This document shows positions 1 through 9,072 of a DNA stretch of 64,000 nucleotides, one piece after another. The position numbers and the translations under genes are program-made. Origin of the DNA: Aselliscus stoliczkanus. Lineage: Eukaryota > Chordata > Mammalia > Chiroptera > Hipposideridae. Location: contig CM066737.1 of the NCBI GenBank assembly GCA_033961575.1, positions 67,042,771 through 67,106,770 on the forward strand, in the 5' to 3' direction. Position 1 is the first letter of the stretch. Every line of letters starts with the position of its first letter. The notes under the pieces were generated by a model, which was not told the DNA's origin, ran no database searches, and saw only the letters and a list, made by a program, of their open reading frames with translations.

Positions 1-100
1 TATATCTAAATCTATATATAAATGTCTAACCACTATGCTGTACACCTGAAACTAATATAAAGTAATACTGAATGTCAACTGTAATTGGAAAAAAAAAATA
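1..100 (+). mobile_element. L1 LINE 3' end (fragment, cut by window edge)
   Basis: The text reads like the terminal 3' UTR of the L1s seen elsewhere in this window (ctgtacacctgaaactaat, then a block ending in aattgg and an A-run at about 88-98). Only the last ~100 bases are inside the window. It abuts the truncated LTR that follows, so it probably replaced the 5' part of that LTR. Confidence 0.7.
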
Positions 101-308
101 ACTCTGTGGTTATAACAGAACTCTGGTTATAACAACCCCTCCCCTTAACTTCCTCTGCCCCTCTGTAAAGAACATCTTTCTTGCTGTTGGGAATTTGCAT
201 GGATTGTCCATGGCTGTACTGTACGTACCAGATTACAATCCTTTCTTTTTCCCAAAAAAATCCTTTTTGCTGAAGAAACACCTGGTCAACTTTTTGTTTA
301 CAGTTGAC
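101..308 (+). repeat. 5'-truncated LTR of class I ERV copy 1
   Basis: The segment aligns by eye to the LTRs at 38942-39193 and 41816-42066: a C/T-rich block (cccctccccttaacttcctc), the word gattacaatcc, and an end in tttttgtttacagttgac. The 5' part is missing where the L1 tail abuts. Immediately downstream lies the primer-binding site, which fixes this as the left LTR. Confidence 0.7.
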
Positions 309-313
309 TTATT

Positions 314-331
314 TGTGGGCTCATCTGGGAT
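314..331 (+). promoter_or_regulatory. Retroviral primer-binding site, tRNA-Pro-like
   Basis: TGTGGGCTCATCTGGGAT lies a few bases after the LTR end. It matches the 18-base tRNA-Pro primer-binding site used by murine-leukaemia-type viruses at 15 of 18 positions as I recall that site. This supports class I (gammaretroviral) ancestry. It is a fossil site in a broken element. Confidence 0.65.
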
Positions 332-921
332 CTAGAAAATACCCCAAATAGCTCCAGGGCTGGTGAGTAAACAGATGTTGGTACCTACAGAGCCATTTGA
401 GCTCACTCTTTTCTCCCTAACTAGGGAGATTAAGTGTAAATTTTCTCCTAGACTGGAGCTTCTGCTTTTTGTATTCTGAAGCTCTCTGGGCCTTATTCAA
501 GAGCTGCTTAGAGATAATTTTATTTATTTATTCATTTGTTTGTTTTCTGCTGAAAGGCCTTGTTTGTTTGTGAATTCTCATTCAGCACTTTGTTCTGACT
601 CCCTACTATATTAGGCTGCTTCTTGGGGCTGTGCTAGCTTCAGAATGATTCCATCTGAAACTGGGTTGTTTCCACAGAAACAGTGCTAGCCTTTGGTCTG
701 ATTCTGTTAGAAACTGGACTGCCCATCTGTAGTTGTGCTTCAGCCTTTGGTCTCTTTTGAGGGCAAACTGTCTTTACTAGAAACTGGCTGTTCAGCTGTT
801 GACCCAACCCCTCTGGAATTGAACTGTTCTAAGTGTGATGGATTGGTATTTAGCCAGTAGGTTTCTTGAATTGTTTTAGACTATTTGGGGCCCTTGCTCT
901 AGAGGAAAGCCTCTGAAAAAA

Positions 922-1006
922 ATGGGATCTCAGTTATCTAAATATTTTCAGGTCATCCCTTCTACAGCAATCCCAGACAAATTTATGTTTAAAAACTGCA
1001 GTCTTA
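922..1006 (+). pseudogene. ERV gag start remnant (matrix amino end)
   Basis: An ATG at 922 opens with Met-Gly-Ser, the amino-terminal glycine context typical of myristoylated retroviral gag proteins. The reading continues for about 28 codons before a SINE interrupts it at 1007. The gag text picks up again at about 1440 after the SINE and an L1 fragment. The position after a leader of about 590 bases fits a gammaretroviral layout. Confidence 0.55.
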
Positions 1007-1127
1007 GGGCCGGCCGAGTGGCGCGGTGGTTAAGCGCTGGCTTGGGAAGCCAGCGGCCCCAGTTCGGGTCCCACATATGAAGGCCAGTGACACTGCCCTC
1101 AAAAAAACCCCCCAAAAAAAAAAAAAA
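1007..1127 (+). mobile_element. tRNA-derived SINE, short form
   Basis: The head GGGCCGGCCGAGTGGCGCGG is followed by an A-box-like stretch, an anticodon-like stem (CTGGCTTGGGAAGCCAG), a B-box-like GTTCGGGTCCC, then atatgaaggccagtgacactgccctc and an A-rich tail. The left flank aaaactgcagtcttag recurs after the tail as aaaactgtagccttag (14 of 16), a target-site duplication. It sits inside the gag remnant of ERV copy 1. Confidence 0.9.
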
Positions 1128-1143
1128 AAAACTGTAGCCTTAG

Positions 1144-1440
1144 ACCACTTCATGGACGGTGTAGTGGCCTGACTACTGCGCTGTACATCTGAAGCTGCCA
1201 CTTATTAACATTAGATGTTGACTATAATTTAACACATATATAGTCATCGGATGTGGAATATAGTGTGGGGATGTAGTCAATGGAATTATAATAGATATGT
1301 ATAGTAATGGCAGTGGGGTGACGGGGAGGGGGTAGTCACTTTGTAAGGGGTGAAAAAGATAACTATTGCATAGTTTTGTACATCTGTAACTATTAATAAT
1401 AATAAAAATAATACAAAAACAAAAACAAAAACAAAACCTG
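1144..1440 (+). mobile_element. L1 LINE 3' end inserted in ERV gag
   Basis: A 5'-truncated L1 3' UTR contains the tatagtgtggggatgtagtc and gtaaggggtgaaaaagata words and ends in an A/AAC-rich tail at about 1404-1437. ctgcagtctta follows it at 1439, a third copy of the word that flanks the neighbouring SINE. That makes it the right-hand target-site duplication of this L1. Confidence 0.75.
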
Positions 1441-1739
1441 CAGTCTTACCACATGGCATTTTTAAATAAATGGACTGATCTGAACAAAAGTGTTTTAGAA
1501 TATCAATTATCCTAAATATCAATTATTGGGAACATTTGAGATCCCCAAGTTTACTTTTCTTAAAACTGAATTGGACATTCATAGTTCTGAAATTGCTAAA
1601 CCTGAATGGAACGCCTATTTCAAGTAACAAAATACTACTTCCAAATACTTCCAAACGTTACCAGGAATCTGAAGTTGCTCCTTTGTGAAATAAGGTTTTA
1701 GAATTAACTGAGGCTAATGAACTTCTAAAGAAAGAGAAG

Positions 1740-2012
1740 GTGGCTTCCAAAGCCTTGTGTTTCTTGCCTCCAGTGCAGTCTTGCCCTTTGCCCTCTACTC
1801 CTTTGTCTCAAGCTCCACCTTCAGAGCTACCTTTCCCTCCACTACCAGGTTCCTTGCCTCTCACTCTGCCTCCACTGCCATCCACCTCTACACTTACTGT
1901 CACTCCTTCTACTGTGAAACGATCAGCACCTGTTAAAGATAAGGCTTTTAAGGATCCTAATAAACCCCAAGTTTCATACATTCCCTGGATCAAAGAGAAT
2001 TACAAAAAATAA
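1740..2012 (+). pseudogene. ERV gag remnant, proline-rich segment
   Basis: An open stretch of about 90 codons is very rich in Pro, Ser, Thr and Leu, with repeated PPLP-type words. This composition is typical of the linker between matrix and capsid in gammaretroviral gag. The start codon given by the longest frame is not meaningful because the frame continues gag from upstream. It ends at a TAA at 2010 where an L1 fragment begins shortly after. The protein is not functional. Confidence 0.55.
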
Positions 2013-2029
2013 TTTAAAAGATTAATATA

Positions 2030-2325
2030 AAAAATATTGAATGTCAATTCTAATTGAAAACTGAGAAAAGAGCGGGGAAGTGAAATGGAATAAGAGGTTC
2101 AAATCTCCAGGTTTAAAACAAATAAGTCATGGGGATATATAATGTACAGCATAGGGAATATAATCAATAATATTGTGATAGCGGTGGTATGATGTCAGAT
2201 GGTTTCTGGACTTATCATGTTCATCACTTATTTAGGTATATAAATGTTGAATAACTATGGTGTATCCCTGACACTAGTATAATATTGTATGTTAGCTATA
2301 TTTTAAGGAAAATCTTTCAAAAAAG
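2030..2325 (+). mobile_element. L1 LINE 3' UTR fragment in ERV gag
   Basis: The stretch contains L1 3'-end words (ggggatatataatgtacagc, gtggtatgatgtcagatgg, tataaatgttgaataactat, ctgacactagtataatattg). Capsid-like gag text resumes at about 2326, so this fragment interrupts the provirus. The boundaries are approximate. Confidence 0.6.
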
Positions 2326-2820
2326 TTTTCTAAGGTGACTGAGGATCTTAACAATTTGCTGAGGAATTTTATATAGTTATTCAAACCTACAAGCCTGGGT
2401 TTTCTGATTTATACCAGCTAATTCATATTCCAGTTGTCAAAGGCCAGGCTCAGTATTGGATGAGGCTTTTCTGATGGGAACATTCTCCCCACACACACAA
2501 AAAAATAATAATAAAAAATAAATTAGATAAACAAACCTCTGATTTTGGGGGAAATGCTAGAAAACTTACTGGAGATTTCCTCTGATCAATGACAGTACCT
2601 TTTCCAAAGACTGTTGATTGAAACAAAATTCAGACTTTCTCAAAAGAGTCTGGTGAATCTGTTCATGACTATTATAATTTAAATCAGGTTGTTTTTAAAG
2701 AAAATTCTGGCCTTCCTTCAGATGTCAATTCTATGTGGTTACCCTTTAACTCTGTATTTATTTAATGCATTGAACTGAAACCCTTTCCATTTAGTTAAAA
2801 GAATGCACATAAATGTTTTC
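2326..2820 (+). pseudogene. ERV gag remnant, capsid-like segments
   Basis: Translating in shifting frames gives capsid-like text at about 2335-2480 (a piece reading TYKPGFSDLYQL, with breaks) and again at 2535-2820, separated by an A-rich stretch at about 2495-2530. Frameshifts and stops interrupt the reading. A 5'-truncated L1 follows directly. I place it in gag from its order between the proline-rich segment and the zinc-knuckle remnant. Confidence 0.45.
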
Positions 2821-3056
2821 AGATTTTACAGATAAATGTACCCCAATGTTCATTGCAACATTATTTAAGGTGGCCAAGACATGGAAACAACCAAAGTGTC
2901 CTTTGATAGATGATTGGATAAAGAAGATGTGGTATATATACACTACGGAATACTACTCTGCCATAAGAAAAGATTAAATACTACCATTTGCGACAACATG
3001 GATGGATCTTGAGGTTATTGTGCTAAGTGAAATAAGTCAGACAGAAAACACCAAGA

Positions 3057-3481
3057 GGGCCGGCCGAGTGGCGCATTGGTTAAGCGCTGGTTTTGGGATG
3101 CCAGCGGCCCCGGTTCGGATCCCACATGAGGGCCAGTGACACTGCCCTCTACAGCTAACAGCTCCACCTGGAGCTGGGCTGTGCGAGCCCCGGTGATGGT
3201 GTGGGCTGCAGCTCCTGCTGCAGTGGGCTGCCATAGGCTACAGTAAGTGGCCCGCAACCGGCGTGAGCGGCTGGCAGCCAAGCGTGAGCTGCCAATAGCC
3301 GCGATGAGCGACATCCAGAGGCCAGCGACCGATCTGCCTCATCCGGGAAGAGCGCAATGACGATACCAACAGTGAAGCAACATCCTCTGCAACTAAACTG
3401 AAGAACAAGAAGACAGCAACTTGTCTGTTCCCCTTCCCCGATTCCCCAACGCTGTTCCCCTCCACCAAATCCCCAATAAAA

Positions 3482-3511
<30 letters not shown>
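3057..3511 (+). mobile_element. tRNA-derived SINE, long form (about 455 bp)
   Basis: It has the same tRNA-like head as the short SINEs. After gccctc it continues into a body of about 330 bases (tacagctaacagctccacctgg to ccccaataaaatcttt) and a long A tail. The end carries AATAAA followed at once by TCTTT, a polyadenylation signal plus pol III terminator, as in T+ class SINEs. It is flanked by a perfect 14-bp target-site duplication, agaaaacaccaaga, at 3043-3056 and 3512-3525, within the L1. Confidence 0.92.
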
Positions 3512-3514
<3 letters not shown>

Positions 3515-3794
3515 AAACACCAAGAAACTTATGGCTTCACTTACATGTGAGATATATTATGAAACTGAAAGCAACAAACAAATAAGACAAAGAAACAGAC
3601 AAAAGTTTAGTAGTTACCAGAGGGTAAAGGGGGAGAGAGATGGGTAAAGAGGGTAAAGGGGGTCAAATATATGGTGATAGAAAGAGAACTGACTCTGGGT
3701 TGTGAGCACACAATGCAATATATACATGATGAATTATAGAATTGTACATTCGAAACCTATATAATTTTACTACCAATGTCACCCCCCAATACAT

Positions 3795-3840
<46 letters not shown>
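3795..3840 (+). repeat. (CTA)n microsatellite
   Basis: About 15 uninterrupted CTA units lie at the exact 3' terminus of the surrounding L1, where a poly(A) tail would be expected. On the other strand it reads as a run of valine codons, giving a spurious open frame. Confidence 0.95.
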
Positions 3841-3984
3841 AACAAGAACCCAGATGGAATGGGAAACCATGTCCACTGTGGATTTGGTTAATTTGGCAAA
3901 TAAGCTTGCTTGCAACTTAGATGAGCCACTTAGAAGTAAGATCACTAAGATTTAAAAATTTCAGTCCTGGCAAAATAAGTCCCC

Positions 3985-4110
3985 TTTATAAAACCAAAAC
4001 TCTTATAGCTTCTGCTATCACTGCAAAAAGCCAAGACAGTGGAAACGAGTTTGTGACAAATTTAAGTGTTTCAGCCAACTTCAGCCTTCTAACAACCCTT
4101 CCAAAGTCCT
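3985..4110 (+). pseudogene. ERV gag nucleocapsid remnant (zinc knuckle)
   Basis: The reading near 4011-4060 gives CYHCKKPRQWKRVC, which resembles a retroviral CX2CX4HX4C zinc knuckle. The histidine position appears changed to glutamine, so the metal site would be lost. It lies between capsid-like pieces and the RNase H remnant, as expected for gag. Confidence 0.55.
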
Positions 4111-4207
4111 CGTAATCCTCAGTGATGGGGCTCTGGAGAACTACTGGGGGTTTTCCTAATTTTCTTTTAATCAGCTTGGAGAAACTTGTCATCAAATTGG
4201 GAATGAA

Positions 4208-4318
4208 GGGCCGGCTGAGTGGCGCAGTGGTTAAGCGCTGGCCTGGGAAGCCAGCGGCCCCGGTTCGGTCCCACATATGAGGGCCAGTGATACTGCCCTC
4301 AAAAAACAAAAGGTATCT
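4208..4318 (+). mobile_element. tRNA-derived SINE, short form
   Basis: A short SINE with head GGGCCGGCTGAGTGGCGCAG ends in ctgccctc and an A-rich tail with aggtatct appended. The target-site duplication atcaaattgggaatgaa is a perfect 17 bp at 4191-4207 and 4319-4335, which marks it as a fairly recent insertion. It lies between the gag and pol remnants of ERV copy 1. Confidence 0.93.
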
Positions 4319-4439
4319 ATCAAATTGGGAATGAATCTCTCTGTGTCCTTATCAAAGTGAACTCAAAGACCCTTCCATATTTTTATTTGTTCCATTTCTG
4401 AAAGATCACCTCTTGACCACTTGTGATGATCTGTAAGAA

Positions 4440-5230
4440 ACATCTCTGGTTAATGCTGCTTTCTCATGGTTCATATTTAAAGAATGAAAATGGTTAAGTA
4501 GTGTTCTGGGTATGCTATTATAACTTCTTTTGAAGTCATCAAAGCAACTATTTACCTTTGGATACTTCAGCCTAACAGGCTGAATTATATGCTCTCATTG
4601 GGGCTTGTATTTTAGCCAAGGGCAAAACTGGCCAACATTTATACTGATAGTAGATATGCCTTTGGAGTAGCTGATAATTTTGAAATGTTATGGAAGCAAC
4701 ATGGCTTCCTTACTTTCACTGGAAATATAATTAAAATGGCCATATATCGGGGATTATTACATGCTATAATTTTATCTGCTGCTTTAGCTACTATTTAGAT
4801 CCTGGAGCATTCTAAGCTGGGCTATCTGGAAGCTAAAGGAAGCCACTTTGCTGACATTACTGCAAAAAATGCTGTCCTTAAAGAAACCAGCAGTAGTCAA
4901 ACCTCTGTCATAGTCCAAAGGGATATTTCCCCAGCTGATATCTTAGAAAAACTGGCCAGGAAAGCCCAAAAATTGGCTTCACAAAAGGAAAATCAAGATT
5001 AGGAGTCCTACACTTTTTGGTTTAATAAAAAGAGAAAGCTCTGTTTCAGACCAAATAACAATCCAGTCCTTCCAGAGACTCTAAGATTTCCATTCATACC
5101 TACCATACATACACATACATTAAACCATTGGTCCACTGACAAAATGATAACATTATGAATCAGTATTGGTGGGGAAACATTAATAAAAACATGCAAGCAA
5201 ATTAAAACAAAGAGACATTGTAAAGAGTGT
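4440..5230 (+). pseudogene. ERV pol remnant: RNase H and integrase start
   Basis: The text around 4637-4660 reads IYTDSRYA, the TDSRY motif of retroviral RNase H with one of its catalytic aspartates. Upstream lies the SYLKNENG region. From about 5000 the reading resembles the HHCC zinc-binding region at the amino end of integrase (TLNHWSTDKM near 5120, then YWWGN). In-frame stops (for example at 4797) and frameshifts break the frame, and the integrase core is absent. The corresponding part of copy 2 is at 39690-40260. Confidence 0.7.
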
Positions 5231-5570
5231 TGAATATTTACCTGTTTATTATTTGTTCTCTGCTTTTATTTATTTTATAATCTGCCTTTCCAAGAAAATA
5301 CTGTATACATTCTATAGTTAATTCATTATAACTCACTGCTTCTTTGAAGCTCATGTTATCAGAATATATTCATCAGCTATAATCAAACTTAAAATGATAG
5401 ATGTAAATTCTGACAGCAAATAATTTATCATGGATAGGACCAATCTTCCCACCAAGTATCCTGTTTGAGAGTGGGAAAATAAAAAATATGCTGGAGTATT
5501 CAGTGGTAGGGGTGATTAGAAAATGGGGTAAAATGAAGTTAAAGTATGCATATTTCTTTTCTTTTTCTTT
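5231..5570. other. No recognised feature
   Basis: AT-rich sequence after ERV copy 1. I see no coding potential, LTR end or clear repeat; a missing 3' LTR of copy 1 would be expected here and is not found. Confidence 0.5.
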
Positions 5571-5847
5571 CTTTTTTTTTTTTTTAGCTAAGCCATCCTG
5601 CCTCCTGTTGGCAGCTTAGCTGCAGCTCAGCTTGGGCTGGGGATCGAACCAGTGACCCTGTTGCTCAGAGCTCGCACTCTTTTTTTTTTTTTTTTTTTTT
5701 TGAGGGCAGTGTTACTGGCCCTCATATGTGGGACCGAACCGGGGCCGCTGGCATCCCAAGCCAGCACTTAACCACTACACCACTCGGCCGGCCCAGAGCT
5801 TGCACTCTTGAGCTACGTTTTAACCAACTGAGCCACTCAGCCGGCCC
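5571..5847 (-). mobile_element. Older tRNA-derived SINE, split by a younger SINE
   Basis: Read on the minus strand it starts GGGCCGGCTGAGTGGCTCAG, continues TTGGTTAAAACG and GCTCTGAGCAACAGGGTCAC, then GGTTCGATCCCC (B box), a short body and an A tail (T-run at 5571-5585 on the plus strand). It is a different subfamily from the short and long SINEs. A short SINE at 5681-5794 splits it. Confidence 0.8.
5681..5794 (-). mobile_element. tRNA-derived SINE, short form, nested in another SINE
   Basis: It is a minus-strand short SINE with a T-run at 5681-5701, then gagggcagtg through to ctcggccggccc. It is flanked by agagctcgcactct (5667-5680) and agagcttgcactct (5795-5808), a 14-bp target-site duplication with one mismatch, inside the older SINE. 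Confidence 0.93.
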
Positions 5848-5893
5848 TTATATTTCCCAATATTAAATTTGGTTACAATTTAAAAATTCTATA

Positions 5894-6005
5894 GGGCCAG
5901 CCGAGTGGCGCAGTGGTTAAGCGCTGGTTTGGGAAGCCAGCGACCCTGGTTCGGGTCCCACATATGAGGGCCAGTGACACTGCCCTCAAAAAAAAAAAAA
6001 AAAAA
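5894..6005 (+). mobile_element. tRNA-derived SINE, short form
   Basis: Head GGGCCAGCCGAGTGGCGCAG, end ctgccctc, then an A-run of about 19. A short flank taaaaattct is repeated on both sides. Confidence 0.9.
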
Positions 6006-7529
6006 GATGATAAAAATTCTCCCCTCTCTCCCTGCTACCATGATGCTGAATTACTTTTGCATACAGTGTAGAATTGCAGTTTTGTAATGGCACCTCAAAG
6101 GAGTAACTTGATTGACAATGAGTCATTTAACTTTTCAGAAGTACCATTGATTCACAGGGAACTATAAGCTGTTAATCAATAGACTAACACAGTCAAGTGA
6201 TTCTTGTTAGACAATACATTTTTCTCTCTTGATATACTATCTATAATAGTATTTCAAAAAATATGAATTAATATAGTTCCAAGATATGGCAATGTTAACT
6301 CTTAACTAAGTTTTGTTAATAGTTAAGAATGTGTGAGTACCTTCAAGAGAGAAAAATTTTTATTGCATACGGTAAAATTTAAACTGTATGATTTAAAAGC
6401 CACAGAGTATATGAATGTAAGTTCATTGATATACTACAGTTCTTACAAAACTTAAATGATTACTACTAGAGTTAAATTGATGTTGAATATGTGAAAAAAG
6501 CATGATATATTGTGATATATTTCAATCAATATATAATTTGAAATGTTAATTTACTCAAAGGAATCAAATACAATGGAGGGCATATAATAGAACAGAGCCA
6601 CTAAAAATAAAATTTCAAAGAATAGTTAATGACATTGGAAGAGCTAATGGTATAATATTAAGTTAAAAAATGAACACATCAAATAATTTATGATCCCAGT
6701 ATTTTAAAACCAAACCAAAAAAGCATATATTCTGAAATTTTAAAAATGATTGGAATAAATCAGTATCACACCAACATTTTAACAGTAGTTACGCCTAAGT
6801 GATTTTTTATTTTTAATGTTTTCTACATATTTATTATTTTTACAAATTTTGAGTATGTATTAATGCATGGAAAAAATAAATAACATTTAATGTGTGTTGT
6901 GTGACACAGTACTCAATATATAGTTTGACTGATAATAAAAGATTAATAACACTTACTAAGAATCAACATCATGCTAAATGCAGTGTCTGGAATATTTCAT
7001 GTGATTTTTTAAATTTAATTGTTATAGCAAACCTATAATGTAATTCTAAAACTTTTTCCAATAATCTTATTATACAGCCATTTAAAATAATACATACTTT
7101 TATAATTTTCACTTTGCTTCAGATTGGGAATGTAGGCTTTGATAACCATTCAGCAACATATTTAAAAACCATAGAAATGACCTGTCCTGTAACTGACCAG
7201 TTTTCTTTGATGGTTTCTTTTCCTCTTTCTCACTTTTATTATAAAACATTTTGTACAATTATACTACTAGGTAGTATGCTCTTTCCAGAAGTCACAATAA
7301 AATGGTGCTTGTCATGATGAAATTTTACTTAACGATTCTGGGTGTTTAAATATAGCTTCTAAACTGTTTCAGAGGTATTTAAGGATTAATATATAACTCA
7401 AAAAAGACACAGTTCATATTCTTGGGACAGACTCTATTATTTCTCATGGGTATTTCTTAGCGTTGGTGAAGGTTGACTTCCAAATCTGGCTTCAAGTTAA
7501 CTAAGAGTAACTCCAATAAGTAAAAAAAA
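6006..7529. other. AT-rich unique DNA, one foldback
   Basis: No gene or named repeat is visible. The only structure I find is an inverted repeat with a perfect 15-bp core at 6218-6232 and 6343-6357, listed separately. Confidence 0.5.
6218..6357. repeat. Foldback (inverted repeat) of about 140 bp
   Basis: atttttctctcttga at 6218-6232 is the exact reverse complement of tcaagagagaaaaat at 6343-6357. Imperfect pairing extends outward for several bases with a 2-base gap. A smaller 8-bp stem (tcttaact at 6300-6307 with agttaaga at 6321-6328) lies inside. It could be a worn MITE or chance in AT-rich DNA. Confidence 0.5.
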
Positions 7530-7775
7530 AAAATTGTTATTAAATTTATTGGAGTGACAATGGTTTGTAAAATTATACAGGTTTCAAGTATACAATTATA
7601 TAATACTCGTACATCATCTATATACTGCATTGTGTGTTCACCACCCAGAGTCAGTTCTACTTCCATCACTGTATATTTGACCCCCTTTACCCTCCCCTAC
7701 CACTCACCCTCCCCCTTTACCCTCTGGTAACCACTAAACTGTTATCTGCGTCTATGAGATTTTGTTTGTTTGTTT
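7530..7775 (-). mobile_element. L1 LINE 3' end
   Basis: Read on the plus strand, attaaatttattggagtgac is the reverse of the L1 terminus, followed by accacccagagtcagttc and ctctggtaaccactaaactg. It is a 5'-truncated copy with its tail at the left. Confidence 0.9.
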
Positions 7776-8619
7776 GTCTATCATTGAAATATACAAAATA
7801 CAGAGCATTTTGAGAAACATCTAGAAATCCATCATCAATCAGGTACAGCAACTCAAGAAAAAGTTGAAATCATTTTTTAAATGGTTAAAAAGGGGAATAT
7901 TTAAAATTAAATGGAAATTAAGTGCTCAGTTACCTTAAAATATTTACCTTTAAAATATGCAACAATGAAGTGAAAGTAGGTGTTTAAATTTTTACATGGT
8001 TGAAATGTAGGCACATTTTGGAGGGAGTAAATAAAGTATCATCAAACATTAGTTTTACCACATTCCTCTGGGTAACAATGTACATTTTAAAGTGAAGAAA
8101 AATATTCATTCAGGCTATTCTTCAGAGCCTGTATTTCTAAATTTGGATTTAATTAATCTAAATATGTTTAAACAGATGTGTAGGCATATGTTTACTTAAG
8201 TAACTCAACATTTATTTGTAATTGTATTTTCTACTTCTTTCTACATTAATTATAATTCTAAAAGAGGTTGTTGCCTCACTTTTCTCAATGAAATATTAAT
8301 AGAAGTAATTCATTTGTCATGCTTTTATATTGATACGTGGCCCTGGCACATTCTCAAATATGTTCCACTTCACCATCTAATGAATAAATTATATAAAAAT
8401 ATAGCAAATAACTCCATATTCAATTACTTATATCTCTTAGATTTTAGATAATTTTATTGAATTAATATGGTTTGATGGATTATTTTGGATTTTGTATCGC
8501 TTATTACTTGGTAATATTTAGACCTAAACGAAAGCAAAAAAAAAACAACCCAATGTTTTTGTATTGAACATTTCCTGTTAGTATCAACTGGATATAGATA
8601 TGTACAAAATCACATTCAT
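7776..8619. other. No recognised feature
   Basis: AT-rich, with no open frame of note and no repeat that I recognise. Confidence 0.5.
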
Positions 8620-9059
8620 GGGCCGACCGAGTGGCTTGTTGGTTAAGCGTTGGCTTGGGAGTGTGAGCTCTGAGCAGCAGGGCCCCAGTTCGTATCCCAC
8701 ATGCCAGTGACGCTGCGCCCTCTACAGCTAAGATGGTGAAAAACAGCTCAACCTGGAGATGGGCTGCCATGAGTCGCAGGGGAATGCATAGGCTGCAGTG
8801 GGCTGCCATAAGCTACAATGAATAGCTGGCAGCCAGTGTGAGCAGCTGTGAGCCGCCATGAGTGGCCGTCCAATGGCCAGCGACTGATCTGCCTCAGCCG
8901 GGAAGAGCACAATGATCACAATACCAACATGGGTCAGTGAAGTAGTGTCCTCCACAGCTAGATTATAGGACAAAACGACAGCAACGTGTCTGTCCCCTTC
9001 CCCGATTCCACAATGCTGTTCCCCCTCCCAATTCCCAATAAAATCTTACAAAAATAAAA
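8620..9059 (+). mobile_element. tRNA-derived SINE, long form, with mosaic head
   Basis: The body matches the long SINE at 3057-3511 (ctctacagctaag, cagccgggaagagcacaatg, caataaaatctta). The head differs: after ggcttgggag it carries tgtgagctctgagcagcagg, which resembles the older SINE subfamily at 5571-5847 rather than the usual CCAGCGGCCC. The TCTTT terminator is changed to TCTTA. It is flanked by aaaatcacattca (8607-8619) and the same word after the tail at about 9059. Confidence 0.9.
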
Positions 9060-9072
9060 AAATCACATTCAC

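Larger units (their letters stand above)
2826..3842 (+). mobile_element. L1 LINE, 5'-truncated, split by a long SINE
   Basis: The left part (2826-3056) is the end of ORF2: words such as ccccaatgttcattgcaaca, ggccaagacatggaaacaac and acaacatggatggatcttga are diagnostic of L1. The right part (3512-3794) is the 3' UTR, through accagagggtaaagg to ccaatgtcaccccccaat. The poly(A) end is replaced by a long CTA microsatellite. The element interrupts gag of ERV copy 1. Confidence 0.9.
101..5230 (+). mobile_element. Class I endogenous retrovirus, copy 1 (decayed, no 3' LTR)
   Basis: This is a fossil gammaretrovirus-like provirus in the plus direction. In order it shows a 5'-truncated LTR (about 101-308), a primer-binding site (314-331), a gag start at 922 reading MGSQLSKYF, a proline-rich gag segment (1740-2012), capsid-like pieces (2326-2480 and 2535-2820), a nucleocapsid-like zinc-knuckle remnant (about 3990-4100), RNase H (about 4440-4990) and the start of integrase (about 4995-5230). 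Reverse transcriptase, most of integrase, env and the 3' LTR are missing. Stops and frameshifts run throughout, so it cannot encode a working protein. SINEs and L1 pieces interrupt it at 1007-1127, 1144-1440, 2030-2325, 2826-3842 and 4208-4318. The coding pieces resume in order on each side of the inserts, which is the main support for a single provirus. The same family recurs at 38942-42066. Confidence 0.8.

Noticed and set aside
1030..1070. Functional tRNA gene suggested by a cloverleaf-like head with a GGG anticodon-like loop
   Set aside because: The same text recurs about a dozen times with A tails and target-site duplications, so it is a SINE head and not a tRNA gene.
3757..3945. Minus-strand frame coding a long poly-valine run
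   Set aside because: It is the CTA microsatellite read in one frame, at the end of an L1.
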